64,000 nt of DNA from CAYJFQ01 sp964369955 (GCA_964369955.1 CAYJFQ010000004.1:35477-99476), one strand, 5' to 3'. Shown: positions 43,024 through 52,219, counted from the stretch's first letter. Notes: generated by a model from the letters alone, not told the origin. Numbers and translations are program-made.

Positions 43024-43671
43024 ATGAAAACAACTAAATTATTAGTCATTTTATTATCATCATTATTCATCTTATCAGGGTGTGGTACAGGCCCAACCGA
43101 TCAAGAAATAATTATTATTGGATCTATTAAATCTGAAGTACAAGGAATTGCATCAGATGAATATTTGGAAGTTGCACAGTATACTGTCGAAGAAGCAAAA
43201 GCAGAACATGAAGCAGTTTTAAGTGGTTTAGCACAATATACTCAAATAATTTATTCTATTTCTGAAGATGTTGACGAAGAATATACAGAACAATTAATGC
43301 CAATCTTCCATGAATTTTTAAAGGAATTTGAGTTTGAGGTAGTTAATTCTGAAACAAATGGTGTAAACCTTACAATCACAATTGAATACCAACCTTTTGC
43401 GATTGGTGATGTATTAGATCCTGTCGCGATTCCGTTCTATGACCAAGTTCCAGATATCGGAGATTTAACTTATGAAGAATATGGAGCGCAACAAGATGCC
43501 ATTTTATTTCCACAATTAATTGAAGCTTTAGAAGGATATGCTGAAAACATTAAGTTAAGTGAAAAAATGACTTCCGAAATAACTGTAACAGTTGTTGATA
43601 ACCAATGGCAATTAAATGATAGTTACTATGACGAATTTTTCATTAGTTTATTGGATTTAAACTTAGAATAA
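43024..43671 (+). CDS. Predicted lipoprotein of unknown function
   Basis: Protein of 215 residues. A signal peptide MKTTKLLVILLSSLFILSGC ends in the lipobox LSGC, so Cys20 should be lipidated and the protein held on the outer face of the membrane. The mature part is acidic, rich in Glu and Asp, with alternating helix (about 50-95) and strands and no motif I recognise. ATG 43024 is preferred to an upstream ATG at 42985 because GAGGGAG lies just before it and the signal peptide then begins at residue 1. It converges on the CYTH gene. Confidence 0.8.
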   Translation: MKTTKLLVILLSSLFILSGCGTGPTDQEIIIIGSIKSEVQGIASDEYLEVAQYTVEEAKAEHEAVLSGLAQYTQIIYSISEDVDEEYTEQLMPIFHEFLKEFEFEVVNSETNGVNLTITIEYQPFAIGDVLDPVAIPFYDQVPDIGDLTYEEYGAQQDAILFPQLIEALEGYAENIKLSEKMTSEITVTVVDNQWQLNDSYYDEFFISLLDLNLE

Positions 43672-43686
43672 TAAATAGAAGTTATC

Positions 43687-44214
43687 CTATTTTGTAGCTC
43701 GTTGAAATTTTGATGTAGTATTTTCTTGATAGTTAATATTATTTTCCTGAAGAATAGATTTTAAGATAGAGAGTCCATCGTGACTCTCTTTTTCTTCATA
43801 TTCAACTTCGTAATCAATCTGATTATTGTAGTGATTCTCATCTAGACATAATTCACCCTTAGGTAGATTAATCAATCTTCTTATAGTAGTGAGGTTTGCT
43901 GTTTCAGTGAATGGAGGAATGATGTTATAAGTAGCAAGCACTTCAAGAAGGTCTAAATCTAACAAGTCATCAGTGTTTTTTTCATATTCAAATAGTTTTC
44001 CATCTCTTTTAATTTTGAAAGTAATTGTTGAATCATTATTAATTTTTCTTATTCTTAATACTGCTTTATTTGTTGTGATCATATTTTTTTGGTCAATAAA
44101 ATAGATGTTCTTTTGAGTGATTTCTTGGTACTCATACTTATAAAATTCTAGAAGTTTTTGGTAATGTTTTTTTGTTAATAAACACTTGTGTTCAGTTTCG
44201 ATTGATTTGTTCAT
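43687..44214 (-). CDS. CYTH-domain protein (YjbK-like)
   Basis: Protein of 175 residues with the CYTH triphosphate-tunnel fold. The N-terminal ETEHKCLL (about 6-13) is the ExExK metal/phosphate motif, and further conserved charged strands follow: AVLRIRKIN, TITFKIKRDGKLFE, CLDENHY and DYEVEYEE. Relatives hydrolyse inorganic triphosphate or thiamine triphosphate. ATG 44214 is used because AAGGGATGA before it is a ribosome site; ATG 44223 lies within that site. It is divergent from nadK, recalling the yjbK-nadF neighbourhood of Bacillus, which supports the identification. Confidence 0.88.
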   Translation of the reverse strand: MNKSIETEHKCLLTKKHYQKLLEFYKYEYQEITQKNIYFIDQKNMITTNKAVLRIRKINNDSTITFKIKRDGKLFEYEKNTDDLLDLDLLEVLATYNIIPPFTETANLTTIRRLINLPKGELCLDENHYNNQIDYEVEYEEKESHDGLSILKSILQENNINYQENTTSKFQRATK

Positions 44215-44271
44215 ATTAGTCATCCCTTAATTATTATGTTACAATTATTGATATTAAAAAGAAAGGTCTTT
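44215..44271. promoter_or_regulatory. Divergent promoter region of CYTH gene and nadK
   Basis: Rightward extended -10 TGT-TACAAT (44237-44245) for nadK; leftward CATAAT (44238-44233) for the CYTH gene. The two boxes overlap, so the promoters may compete. Confidence 0.45.
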
Positions 44272-45039
44272 ATGAACTATTGTTGCTATCGAAAACAAGA
44301 TGATATTTCCAAACAACTTCAAGATTTAATTGTTAATACTTTAAATTCTCGTGGTTGGATATATGATGATACCAATCCAGTAATCGTTATCACTATTGGC
44401 GGTGATGGAACTGTTTTATCTGCAGTATCTAAGTATATTGATCGATTAGATAAGGTTGTCTTTGTTGGTATTCATACAGGAAGCCTTGGATTTTTTAATG
44501 ATTTTATGACTAAAGAAGTATTGGAGTTTGTAAACTTGTTGTTAACTAAAACTCCGGTTGTCGAACAAAAGAGGATGGTAATGGCTGAATATAACGGCCG
44601 AAACTTTTATGCTCTTAATGAGATAAGGATTGAAAATAACACTCGCACTCAAACTTTGAATGTAGAAATTGATAATCAACAATTTGAAGTATTTAGAGGT
44701 TCTGGTTTATGTCTTTCTACTCAAGCTGGATCAACAGGTTATAATCGTTCTGTTAATGGAGCGATTCTTGATACCAACTTACAATTATTACAGTTGAGTG
44801 AAATTGTGCCGATTCGTAATATGCATTATCGTACTATTGGAACTTCTTTTGTTTTAAACCCTGATAGGGTTGTTAGAATAAGTTCTGATGATTTTTCGGA
44901 TTGCGTTTTAGCTTTTGACCATCTCTATGTTAAAATACAAGATGGTAATATGATTACTTGTAAATTAGCTGATAAGTGGGTGAATTTTGCGCACTATAAG
45001 GATATAAGTTATTTTACTAGATTAAAAACATTGTTTTAG
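44272..45039 (+). CDS. nadK: NAD kinase
   Basis: Enzyme of 255 residues that phosphorylates NAD to NADP. The GGDGTVLSAV motif (about 43-52) and the second conserved STQAGSTGYNRSVNG loop (about 154-168) are present, as is NEIRIENN near 119. The start ATG at 44272 follows AAAGG. The gene opens an operon with a PTS-like permease and miaA; no direct functional link between the three is known. Confidence 0.94.
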   Translation: MNYCCYRKQDDISKQLQDLIVNTLNSRGWIYDDTNPVIVITIGGDGTVLSAVSKYIDRLDKVVFVGIHTGSLGFFNDFMTKEVLEFVNLLLTKTPVVEQKRMVMAEYNGRNFYALNEIRIENNTRTQTLNVEIDNQQFEVFRGSGLCLSTQAGSTGYNRSVNGAILDTNLQLLQLSEIVPIRNMHYRTIGTSFVLNPDRVVRISSDDFSDCVLAFDHLYVKIQDGNMITCKLADKWVNFAHYKDISYFTRLKTLF

Positions 45040-45048
45040 GAGTGAAGT

Positions 45049-46587
45049 ATGAGAAAATGGAATCATTTTTTTGATATGATGAGCTTTCCAATAAAAGTTT
45101 TATTTGTGGCTTTTATTATGTTGGGCGTTGGTTCTTTGCCAACTAATCAAATTGTATCGTTGTATCTAGATGTTAATAATGAAGCATTGATGGAATTTTT
45201 TAATATTATTCGTTACTTTGGAGTGTTTATAATAAACAACATTCCTTTAGTAGTTATTATTTGTATGGTTGGAAGGAAGAGAGATAGTTTAACTCCGGTA
45301 TTCTCAGCTGTATTAGGTTTTGTTATGTTTATGGTGGTTTGTGCATTTTTATCACCAACAGAATTTGGAGCACAATACTATTCAACAATTCTTGGGATAA
45401 ATATTAATTCAGGAGATTATGGCGGAATTACTGATCAAATGTTATTACCATTTCAAACTGGGTTAATAGGTGCAGTCTTTGTGGTGTGGACTACAAGAAT
45501 AGCTTTTAGAATAACTAGAGATCATAACAATAATAGTTTCTTAGGATTTATTGACCAAGATACTTACTGCATCATCATTACTGTAATTGGGTGTTTTATA
45601 AGTGGAATACTAGTTTCTTTATTATGGCCATTTGTTATTTCTTTGATCGAGTCAATTATGTTATTTATTTCTCAGGATATAACTAATCCTTTAAATTTAT
45701 TTATTTACGGAGTCTTTGACCGAGTAATGAGTATTACTGGTTTAAGTAATGTTTCAAATTATGCCTTTTGGTTTGACACGTTTGGTGGTTCCTGGATGGA
45801 TCCTAATGGCATTAATTATGTAGGTGATATTAACGTATGGACTGCTCAACAAAATAACTTAATTGTAAGTGCTGGAGCCGGTCGTTTAATTACTCCGTAT
45901 TATTTACTAAATATGTTTGCAGTTCCAGCAGTTATGTTTGTAGCTTGGAATTGTTCAACTTTCAAACGTGAGAGAATGAGATATCTAAGCTTTTTAGTAT
46001 TAGGTTCAATAGTTTCAATTCTATTTGGAACTTTACTGCCGTTTGAATTATTTCTATTATTTACAGCACCTGTTTTATTATTGGTGCATTTAATTGTGAC
46101 AGGATTACTATTTGGTTTATTACAAGTTTTAGGCATCTTTATTGGATATAACTTTACCGGATCATATATGTACGCAAATCCAGGAGGGTTTATTGATTTA
46201 TTCCCTTATTTTAACGATACATTTACCAGAAGTAATTTTTATATGTTATTAATTATCGGGGCTGTAGTCTTTGTTTTTTATGCCTTAGTTGCCCATTTAT
46301 ACTATAATTATCTATCTTTTGGAATTATGAATTCTGGAAATAATAAAGTTATCGATCGTTTGGTGTTGAGTATTGGTGGACTTGGGAATCTAAGAAATAT
46401 TCAAGCTTCATATGATAAGGTAACGGTAACCGTTATCAATCCAAACATTGTAGATTTAAAACCACTAATGGATAGTGGAGTAAGAAAATTCAGTGAAAAC
46501 AAAGAAGGGTATCACATTTATTTTGGAAGTGATAGTGTAATGATTAGAAAAGAAGTTTTAAGAAGATTAAGGGGACAATCTAAATAA
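45049..46587 (+). CDS. Degenerate PTS EIIC-EIIB permease (glucose/GlcNAc superfamily)
   Basis: Membrane protein of 512 residues. About ten hydrophobic helices form an EIIC-like part (1-425), including LFTAPVLLLVHLIVTGLLFG near 340, which corresponds to the region after the GITEP motif of glucose-class EIICs. A C-terminal EIIB-like domain (about 435-512: VIDRLVLSIGGLGNLRNI) lacks the phosphorylated cysteine: where CxTRLR is expected the sequence reads ASYDKVTVT. The GITEP glutamate is also lost (GTLLPFE). It therefore probably cannot phosphorylate sugar and may be a sensor, facilitator or relic. It lies between nadK and miaA in one operon. Confidence 0.75.
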   Translation: MRKWNHFFDMMSFPIKVLFVAFIMLGVGSLPTNQIVSLYLDVNNEALMEFFNIIRYFGVFIINNIPLVVIICMVGRKRDSLTPVFSAVLGFVMFMVVCAFLSPTEFGAQYYSTILGININSGDYGGITDQMLLPFQTGLIGAVFVVWTTRIAFRITRDHNNNSFLGFIDQDTYCIIITVIGCFISGILVSLLWPFVISLIESIMLFISQDITNPLNLFIYGVFDRVMSITGLSNVSNYAFWFDTFGGSWMDPNGINYVGDINVWTAQQNNLIVSAGAGRLITPYYLLNMFAVPAVMFVAWNCSTFKRERMRYLSFLVLGSIVSILFGTLLPFELFLLFTAPVLLLVHLIVTGLLFGLLQVLGIFIGYNFTGSYMYANPGGFIDLFPYFNDTFTRSNFYMLLIIGAVVFVFYALVAHLYYNYLSFGIMNSGNNKVIDRLVLSIGGLGNLRNIQASYDKVTVTVINPNIVDLKPLMDSGVRKFSENKEGYHIYFGSDSVMIRKEVLRRLRGQSK

Positions 46588-47490
46588 ATGGAAAGAGTTG
46601 TAGTTATTGTTGGACCAACAGCTACTGGAAAAAGTGATTTAGCAGTTAAACTTGCAAAAGAACATAATGGAATAATTATTAGTGGAGATAGTGTTCAAGT
46701 ATATAAAGAATTAAATATCGGTTCAGCTAAAGTAACTAAAGAAGAAATGAATGGTGTTGAACATCATCTGATAGATATTGTTAATTACCAAGATAATTAT
46801 AGTGTCTATAACTTTCAAAAAATGGCACGCAAAATTATTTCTGAAGCTAATAAAAATAATCAGTTACCAATAGTTGTGGGAGGAACAGGGCTTTATATTA
46901 AAGCTTTAATTTATGACTATGACTTTAAAGAATGCACTATTGAAAAACAAGAATTTCTAGAATTTTCTAACCAAGAGTTATGGGACAAGTTAAACAACTT
47001 AGACCCTTTAGCTGCAGAAAAAATCCATCTTAATAATCGACAGAGATTGGTTAGTAATCTCAATCTCATTGAGTCACTTGGACAAACAAAAAGTGAACAC
47101 TTAAGTAAGCAAGAAAAGAAACCAATTTATGATTGCTTGTTAATTGGTTTAACTTTAGATCGTGAAAAGTTGTACCAAAGAATTAATGCTCGAGTAGATA
47201 AAATGTTTAAAAGTGGACTAATTGAAGAAATAAATAATTTAGTTACTAAAGAATCTGACTTTGATTACCAATCATTACAAGCGATAGGATATAAAGAATT
47301 TCGTGATCTCTTTAATCAAAAATGTCAACTAAATGATGTTTTAGATAACATTAAAAGAAACACAAGAAGATTCGCGAAACGACAATATACTTGGTTTAAT
47401 AATCAAATGGATATTACTTGGTTCGATATTGAAGATTCAGATAATAAAGAAAAAATTAACCAATTAATAAATACTTGGAAAAATAAATAG
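46588..47490 (+). CDS. miaA: tRNA dimethylallyltransferase
   Basis: Enzyme of 300 residues that adds an isopentenyl group from DMAPP to A37 of tRNAs reading codons that start with U. The P-loop GPTATGKSDLA (about 8-18), ISGDSVQVYKELNIGSAK (about 34-51), HHLIDI and VGGTGLYIKAL (about 99-109) are all present, as is the C-terminal tRNA-binding QAIGYKEF near 231. It begins at the base after the permease stop codon. DMAPP would come from the MEP pathway represented here by ispF. Confidence 0.95.
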   Translation: MERVVVIVGPTATGKSDLAVKLAKEHNGIIISGDSVQVYKELNIGSAKVTKEEMNGVEHHLIDIVNYQDNYSVYNFQKMARKIISEANKNNQLPIVVGGTGLYIKALIYDYDFKECTIEKQEFLEFSNQELWDKLNNLDPLAAEKIHLNNRQRLVSNLNLIESLGQTKSEHLSKQEKKPIYDCLLIGLTLDREKLYQRINARVDKMFKSGLIEEINNLVTKESDFDYQSLQAIGYKEFRDLFNQKCQLNDVLDNIKRNTRRFAKRQYTWFNNQMDITWFDIEDSDNKEKINQLINTWKNK

Positions 47491-47500
47491 GATTTTTAAC

Positions 47501-47535
47501 AAATCATCTCTATTAATAAGTGAGGTGATTTTTTT
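47501..47535 (+). terminator. Terminator overlapping the start of the Nat-type ABC genes
   Basis: AAATCATCTC (47501-47510), 11-base loop, GAGGTGATTT (47522-47531), then Ts. The 3' arm contains the ribosome site GAGGTGAT and the T run ends in the TTG start codon of the next gene. Confidence 0.7.
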
Positions 47536-48406
47536 GTTAGAACTAAATAAAGTAACGAAATATTATGGTAAAAACTTAGGAGTTAAAAATGTTAATTTCA
47601 AATTAGAAGATGGTCAGAGTATCGCATTGCTAGGGGTTAATGGTAGTGGCAAGACGACAACTTTTAGAATGATTTTAAGTCTATTAGAACCAAGTAGTGG
47701 TTCAATAACTTATAATTATCGTGAACTATCTGAATTTGACAAGAACATTTGTGGTTATTTACCAGAAGAAAGAAGTTTGTACAAAGATCTAACAGTTGAT
47801 AAACAACTGAGGTTTTTAGGTAATCTTCACAAAATGCCAAAAATGGAAATTGAATGGAGAATAGAAGAATGCTTAGAAGAATTAAACATAACTCAATATC
47901 GATATCGAAAAATTCAAGAGTTATCCAAAGGTAATCAACAAAAGATTCAATTAATAGCCGCAATTCTTCATCAGCCAAAAATCTTAATTTTAGATGAACC
48001 CTTTACAGGACTTGATGTTGAGAATGTAAGTTTATTTTTAAAAGTTATTACTAAACTAAAAGAGTCAGGAACCATTATTTTATTCTCATCACATCAGTTA
48101 GCTTATTGTGAAGAAATATGTGATAAACTTATTTTTTTAAAACAAGGAGTTGTTAAAGTTCAAGGTACAATCAAAGAATTAAAAGATAATTATCCTGGAA
48201 TGTACTTAAGTTATTGTAACTCTGAGAAAAGGGCTCTTAGTGAAAATGAGAACATTAAATTGATTAAAAAAGCAGAGGATTCATTTCAGTATTTCATTAA
48301 AGATAAAAGTGTGATTAATGAGATTGCGAGAATAGTTTTGTCTCTTCCTTCAACATATCAATTGAAAATGGAACAAGTCCACATCAGTGACTTAATTAGC
48401 CTATGA
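47534..48406 (+). CDS. ABC transporter ATPase (NatA type)
   Basis: ATP-binding protein of 290 residues. Walker A is LGVNGSGKTT (about 33-42), the signature is ELSKGNQQKIQL (about 132-143), Walker B is ILILDEPFTGLD (about 154-165) and the switch His is in SSHQ. The C-terminal DUF4162-like extension is typical of NatA/YhaQ ATPases that drive Na+ or drug export. TTG 47534 follows GAGGTGAT at good spacing; GTG 47525 falls inside that site. It overlaps the permease gene by 4 bases (ATGA). Confidence 0.9.
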   Translation: MLELNKVTKYYGKNLGVKNVNFKLEDGQSIALLGVNGSGKTTTFRMILSLLEPSSGSITYNYRELSEFDKNICGYLPEERSLYKDLTVDKQLRFLGNLHKMPKMEIEWRIEECLEELNITQYRYRKIQELSKGNQQKIQLIAAILHQPKILILDEPFTGLDVENVSLFLKVITKLKESGTIILFSSHQLAYCEEICDKLIFLKQGVVKVQGTIKELKDNYPGMYLSYCNSEKRALSENENIKLIKKAEDSFQYFIKDKSVINEIARIVLSLPSTYQLKMEQVHISDLISL

Positions 48407-49638
48407 AAGAACTTATTCAATTTTCAATTTCTCGGAGATTCTTTAATAAGGCTAATCTTGCATTTACTGGGTTATTATTGATGGTTAGTATAATTGCCTT
48501 TAATTTAGATCGAATAATGATGATTATTCAACCAAATTTTAATGATCCGATATATATCAGTACTTCTAATGAACAAATTAATTCATATTTAGTAGAAAGT
48601 AAATTAGATATTAGAATAATTGAAGATGCAGATATCAAGTTAACGATTGAAGATAATAATTATCTAATTAGTTCAAAATATGCATTAAGCCCTTATGATA
48701 CAAACCTAATTATCGAATTGCTAGACGGCTTTCATTATAAACGAGTGATGGATCAAAGTGTCGTTAAATCAATAAGTTCACTAACTCCAAATATTGAGTT
48801 TGAATTAGAGAATAAAGTAGAAACAAATAATAATACAGCTTTCGCTTTTATGTTAGTAACCGCTATATATTTTATGATGATTAGTTTTTCCTCAATGTCT
48901 GCCAATGAAATAGTTTATGAGAAAACTACTAAATTATTAGAAATTATCTTAACAAGCATTCCTCCTTCAGAACACTTTTATGGAAAGATGATTTCTGGTT
49001 GGCTGAATATCATTATACAAACACTAACTTCGGGATTAGTAGTGGCAGTTGTCTTTATCTTTAGGTTCTTAGATGATCGAGGTAAACCACTATGTCTTGC
49101 TTTACAAAAGTTAGGATTAGTTGATAGTAACTTTAATAGCTTTAGTGATGTTAAACAATTTATTAATTTTGATTTAGATTTTATAGCTCAAATGATGGCA
49201 ATATCAATTATCTTGATGATTGGAATAGTAAGTGTCCAAGTTATTATGGTCAGTGTTTCTTCTTTTGTTAGTAATATCGAAGAATCAAGTAATATTCAAA
49301 GCCCAATGTACATAATCTTTATGGGTTTATATTATTTCTCTTTATCATTTAGTTCTCCGGCACAACTAGATAGCGCAATGGGTGTTATTTGCTCACATCT
49401 TCCAATAACTTCAATGTTATTTATGCCTTATCGAATGATGTTGACTGACATTAATTCTCTAGAAATACTTCTTTGTATAGCTGTTAATCTAGGATTCTTA
49501 GCCACCGCCTTACTTATAGGTATAAATCTCTATAAAAAAGGAATAATTTATCAAGATAGTGGTAAAAAGAAATTTGGATTGCCTAAATTAGATTTTAATA
49601 CTAAACGAGTTAAAATAAAACAATGGTATGAAAAATGA
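48403..49638 (+). CDS. ABC-2 type permease (NatB-like)
   Basis: Membrane subunit of 411 residues. One N-terminal helix (about 17-36) is followed by an extracellular domain of about 120 residues, then about five helices in the C-terminal half, the NatB/YhaP layout. The MSANEIVYEKTTKLLEIILTS segment (about 166-186, in part) is the conserved coupling region that contacts the ATPase. Exported substrate is uncertain; NatAB pumps Na+, relatives export peptides or drugs. The start overlaps the ATPase stop. Confidence 0.88.
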   Translation: MKELIQFSISRRFFNKANLAFTGLLLMVSIIAFNLDRIMMIIQPNFNDPIYISTSNEQINSYLVESKLDIRIIEDADIKLTIEDNNYLISSKYALSPYDTNLIIELLDGFHYKRVMDQSVVKSISSLTPNIEFELENKVETNNNTAFAFMLVTAIYFMMISFSSMSANEIVYEKTTKLLEIILTSIPPSEHFYGKMISGWLNIIIQTLTSGLVVAVVFIFRFLDDRGKPLCLALQKLGLVDSNFNSFSDVKQFINFDLDFIAQMMAISIILMIGIVSVQVIMVSVSSFVSNIEESSNIQSPMYIIFMGLYYFSLSFSSPAQLDSAMGVICSHLPITSMLFMPYRMMLTDINSLEILLCIAVNLGFLATALLIGINLYKKGIIYQDSGKKKFGLPKLDFNTKRVKIKQWYEK

Positions 49639-49670
49639 ATAATTGTATGTTTTATTTATTAAAAAAATAG

Positions 49671-49679
49671 TGATATAAT
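49671..49679 (+). promoter_or_regulatory. Extended -10 promoter of lemA
   Basis: TGA directly before TATAAT (49674-49679), 27 bases before the lemA ATG. Confidence 0.55.
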
Positions 49680-49705
49680 CTTAGTAAAGTAAGGAGATAC
49701 ACATT

Positions 49706-50257
49706 ATGGAAATGATTATTGTATTAGCGGTCGTTGCAGCCGTAATATTATGGTTTATTGCAACTTATAACGGTTTTATTACTTTAAAAAATAAAATCGA
49801 AGAAAGCTTTGCAACTATGGATGTCTATCTTAAAAAGAGATATGACTTAATTCCAAACTTAGTTGAAACAGTAAAAGGGTATGCTGGACACGAGAAGGAA
49901 ACTTTAAGTGCAGTAATTGCTGCTAGAAATCAAGCAGTTAGTGGAAACACTATTGATGAGAAAATTGCAGCTGAAAAAGGCTTGAGTGGAGCTTTAGGTC
50001 GCTTATTTGCGTTAACTGAAAGTTATCCAGATCTTAAAGCAAATACAAACTTCATGGACCTTCAAGGACAATTAAAAGTTATGGAAGATGAAATTGCGAA
50101 TTCAAGAAAATACTATAATGCTGTTGTAAAACAATTTAATACTATGGTTGAGAGTATTCCTAGCAATATAGTTGCAATGATTGCAAAATTTACTAAAAGA
50201 CCAATGTTTGAAATCGAAGATGAAAACGAAAGAAATAACGTTAAAGTTAGCTTCTAG
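49706..50257 (+). CDS. lemA: LemA family protein
   Basis: Protein of 183 residues with one N-terminal transmembrane helix (about 3-20) and a four-helix cytosolic-size bundle. The KKRYDLIPNLVETVKGYAGHEKETL block (about 43-67, in part) and YPDLKAN (about 109) are the LemA signature. The role is not settled; LemA is regularly paired with DUF2207 or TPM membrane proteins, as here. The ribosome site is AAGGAG. The DUF2207 gene begins 3 bases after its stop. Confidence 0.94.
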   Translation: MEMIIVLAVVAAVILWFIATYNGFITLKNKIEESFATMDVYLKKRYDLIPNLVETVKGYAGHEKETLSAVIAARNQAVSGNTIDEKIAAEKGLSGALGRLFALTESYPDLKANTNFMDLQGQLKVMEDEIANSRKYYNAVVKQFNTMVESIPSNIVAMIAKFTKRPMFEIEDENERNNVKVSF

Positions 50258-50260
50258 TCG

Positions 50261-52144
50261 ATGAAAAAATTACTTTCTGGTTTAATAGTATTTTGCTTTC
50301 TATTCATTGGTTCTTTCGCAAATGTTAGTGCACTTGATGAAGGATTTGTAATTACAGACTATGATATTGTAATTGATGTTAACGAAGATGGTACATATGA
50401 TATTGATGAAGTTATCACTGTTTTCTTCAATGACTCACGCCATGGTATCTATCGTGATATCCCAATAAAATATTATATGGATTGGACTATCGATGGAGAA
50501 ACATATTATCGAAACTATACATTCCCAATTACAGATATTAAATCTAGTGAAGAGTACGTTGGTGAAGATTATGGACATTCTTACCGTTTGCGTATAGGAG
50601 ATCCAGATCGTTATGTTAATGGTGAAAAAACATATGTTATTAATTACACAATGCATACAAAAGAATTAGAACTAAATGGTTTTGAGGCATTCTATTTAAA
50701 TGTTATTGGCGATCAATGGGATACATATATTCAATCAGCTAATATAACAATTAATTTCCCAAAACCGATTGATTATGACAAGATGCAAGTTTATGTAGGG
50801 GAAAGTGGCGAAAGAACTTCGGAAGGAATTGCTTGCCAATACAACGGAAATGCTAATCAAGTTGTTTGTGAAACAACCGAAGAATTAGAACCATACTCTG
50901 CAATCACTATCTTCCAAGAATTGGGTGGTGGAGGAGTTAGCTACTTTACGTTTGCTGATTACACTAATTATTATTACTTAATCATTGGTTTATCAGGTTT
51001 GGTGCTCCTAATTGTTGTGTTCCTATTTTTCAAATTTGGTAAAGACGAAAAAATCATTGTTCCTGTGGAATTTAACGTTCCTGCGGGTTTAGATGCTGCA
51101 AGTATGGGTTATGTAATCAATACCAATGCAGATTCTAGAGACTTTGTAGCATTAATGATTGAATGGGCAAAAGATGGCTTAATAATTATTGATGATACAA
51201 ATGATGATCTTAAACTTATCAAAGTAAAGGATATTTCTCCATCAGCTCCAAAGTATCAAACTACCATCTTCTATGGCTTATTTGATGGTCGCGATGAAGT
51301 AACTACCGAGCAATTAAAAGGAACATTTTCATCAGAAATTACTAAAGCAAGAACAGAAATAAGTCAGTATTTTGATACAAAGCAAAAAAGATTATTTTCA
51401 AAAAATTCTTCAGGTGCACAATTTATTACATTTTTCTTAAGTGCACTTCCAATCACAATATTGATATTGATCGGTGGTAGTATTTACTATCGACAATTCT
51501 ATTTTGAATTTATTGCTGTTATATTTATAGCGGTGCCAATATTAGTTTTAGGATTAATACTAATTTACATTGAAAAAAATTGGGTTGTAGAAAAAACCTT
51601 CAAAAAAATATTGCCAATTGTGGCTGCTATAGGAATTATAATATTGAATTATTCCTTCGGATCAGGATTAATTAGTTCTTATGAAATACCTGAACTGGTT
51701 TACACTGCAGTCTATATAATTACATTGATAATAATTGGAATTGCTCCATTTATGACAAAAAGAACTCAATATGGTATGAAAGTTTATGCACATTGTTTAG
51801 GACTTAGAGATTTTATCAAACTAGCAGAAGCTGATCGCATTAAAGTTTTAGCGGCTGAAAATCCTAAATTATTCTACGATGTATTGCCTTATGCATATGC
51901 ATTTAATCTAACTGATATCTGGGAAAAAGCATTCAAAGATATTGATATACCTGAAACAGAAGGATTCCGTACAAGTGGTTCATTGTTACCTTATATGATG
52001 TTAAGTTCAATGAATAGATCGTTAAATAGTTTGCAAGCTGCATCTGCTTATAAACCACCTAGTTCATCAAGTGGCGGCGGATTTGGCGGCGGCGGAGGTT
52101 TCTCTGGCGGCGGATTTGGCGGCGGCGGCGGCGGAAGCTGGTAA
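50261..52144 (+). CDS. DUF2207 membrane protein with glycine-rich C-terminus
   Basis: Protein of 627 residues. A cleavable signal peptide (about 1-24, ending NVSALDE) leads into the extracellular DUF2207 beta domain (about 25-225), then a transmembrane helix (about 238-258), a cytosolic domain, a cluster of further helices (about 385-500) and a C-terminal tail of Gly and Ser ending GGGGSW. This is the standard layout of the LemA-associated DUF2207 family, whose biochemical role is unknown. The tail is encoded by GGC repeats that are unusually G+C-rich here. No clear ribosome site; translation may be coupled to lemA. Confidence 0.9.
   Translation: MKKLLSGLIVFCFLFIGSFANVSALDEGFVITDYDIVIDVNEDGTYDIDEVITVFFNDSRHGIYRDIPIKYYMDWTIDGETYYRNYTFPITDIKSSEEYVGEDYGHSYRLRIGDPDRYVNGEKTYVINYTMHTKELELNGFEAFYLNVIGDQWDTYIQSANITINFPKPIDYDKMQVYVGESGERTSEGIACQYNGNANQVVCETTEELEPYSAITIFQELGGGGVSYFTFADYTNYYYLIIGLSGLVLLIVVFLFFKFGKDEKIIVPVEFNVPAGLDAASMGYVINTNADSRDFVALMIEWAKDGLIIIDDTNDDLKLIKVKDISPSAPKYQTTIFYGLFDGRDEVTTEQLKGTFSSEITKARTEISQYFDTKQKRLFSKNSSGAQFITFFLSALPITILILIGGSIYYRQFYFEFIAVIFIAVPILVLGLILIYIEKNWVVEKTFKKILPIVAAIGIIILNYSFGSGLISSYEIPELVYTAVYIITLIIIGIAPFMTKRTQYGMKVYAHCLGLRDFIKLAEADRIKVLAAENPKLFYDVLPYAYAFNLTDIWEKAFKDIDIPETEGFRTSGSLLPYMMLSSMNRSLNSLQAASAYKPPSSSSGGGFGGGGGFSGGGFGGGGGGSW
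52073..52128 (+). repeat. Two direct 23-base repeats in the DUF2207 glycine tail
   Basis: An exact 23-base unit with core GGCGGATTTGGCGGCGG occurs at 52073-52095 and 52106-52128, 33 bases apart, followed by further GGC triplets. Unit changes would keep the reading frame only in steps of three (33 bases is in frame). Confidence 0.8.
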
Positions 52145-52153
52145 AAACATTTT

Positions 52154-52182
52154 AAGGTTATCTAAACATAGATAACCTTTTT
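52154..52182 (+). terminator. Terminator of lemA-DUF2207
   Basis: AAGGTTATCT (52154-52163), loop AAACAT, AGATAACCTT (52170-52179), T run. Confidence 0.85.
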
Positions 52183-52191
52183 ATATACAAT

Positions 52192-52219
52192 TTGACAGTT
52201 GTGCATAATTAATGATAAT
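52192..52219 (+). promoter_or_regulatory. Promoter upstream of the DUF3169 gene
   Basis: Perfect -35 TTGACA (52192-52197), 16-base spacer, GATAAT (52214-52219). It would give a leader of about 120 bases before the ATG at 52346; no riboswitch is recognised in it. Confidence 0.6.

Noticed and set aside
43673..43692. AAATAG/CTATTT hairpin between the lipoprotein and CYTH genes as a terminator
   Set aside because: Six A/T-rich pairs with no real T tract; too weak to call.
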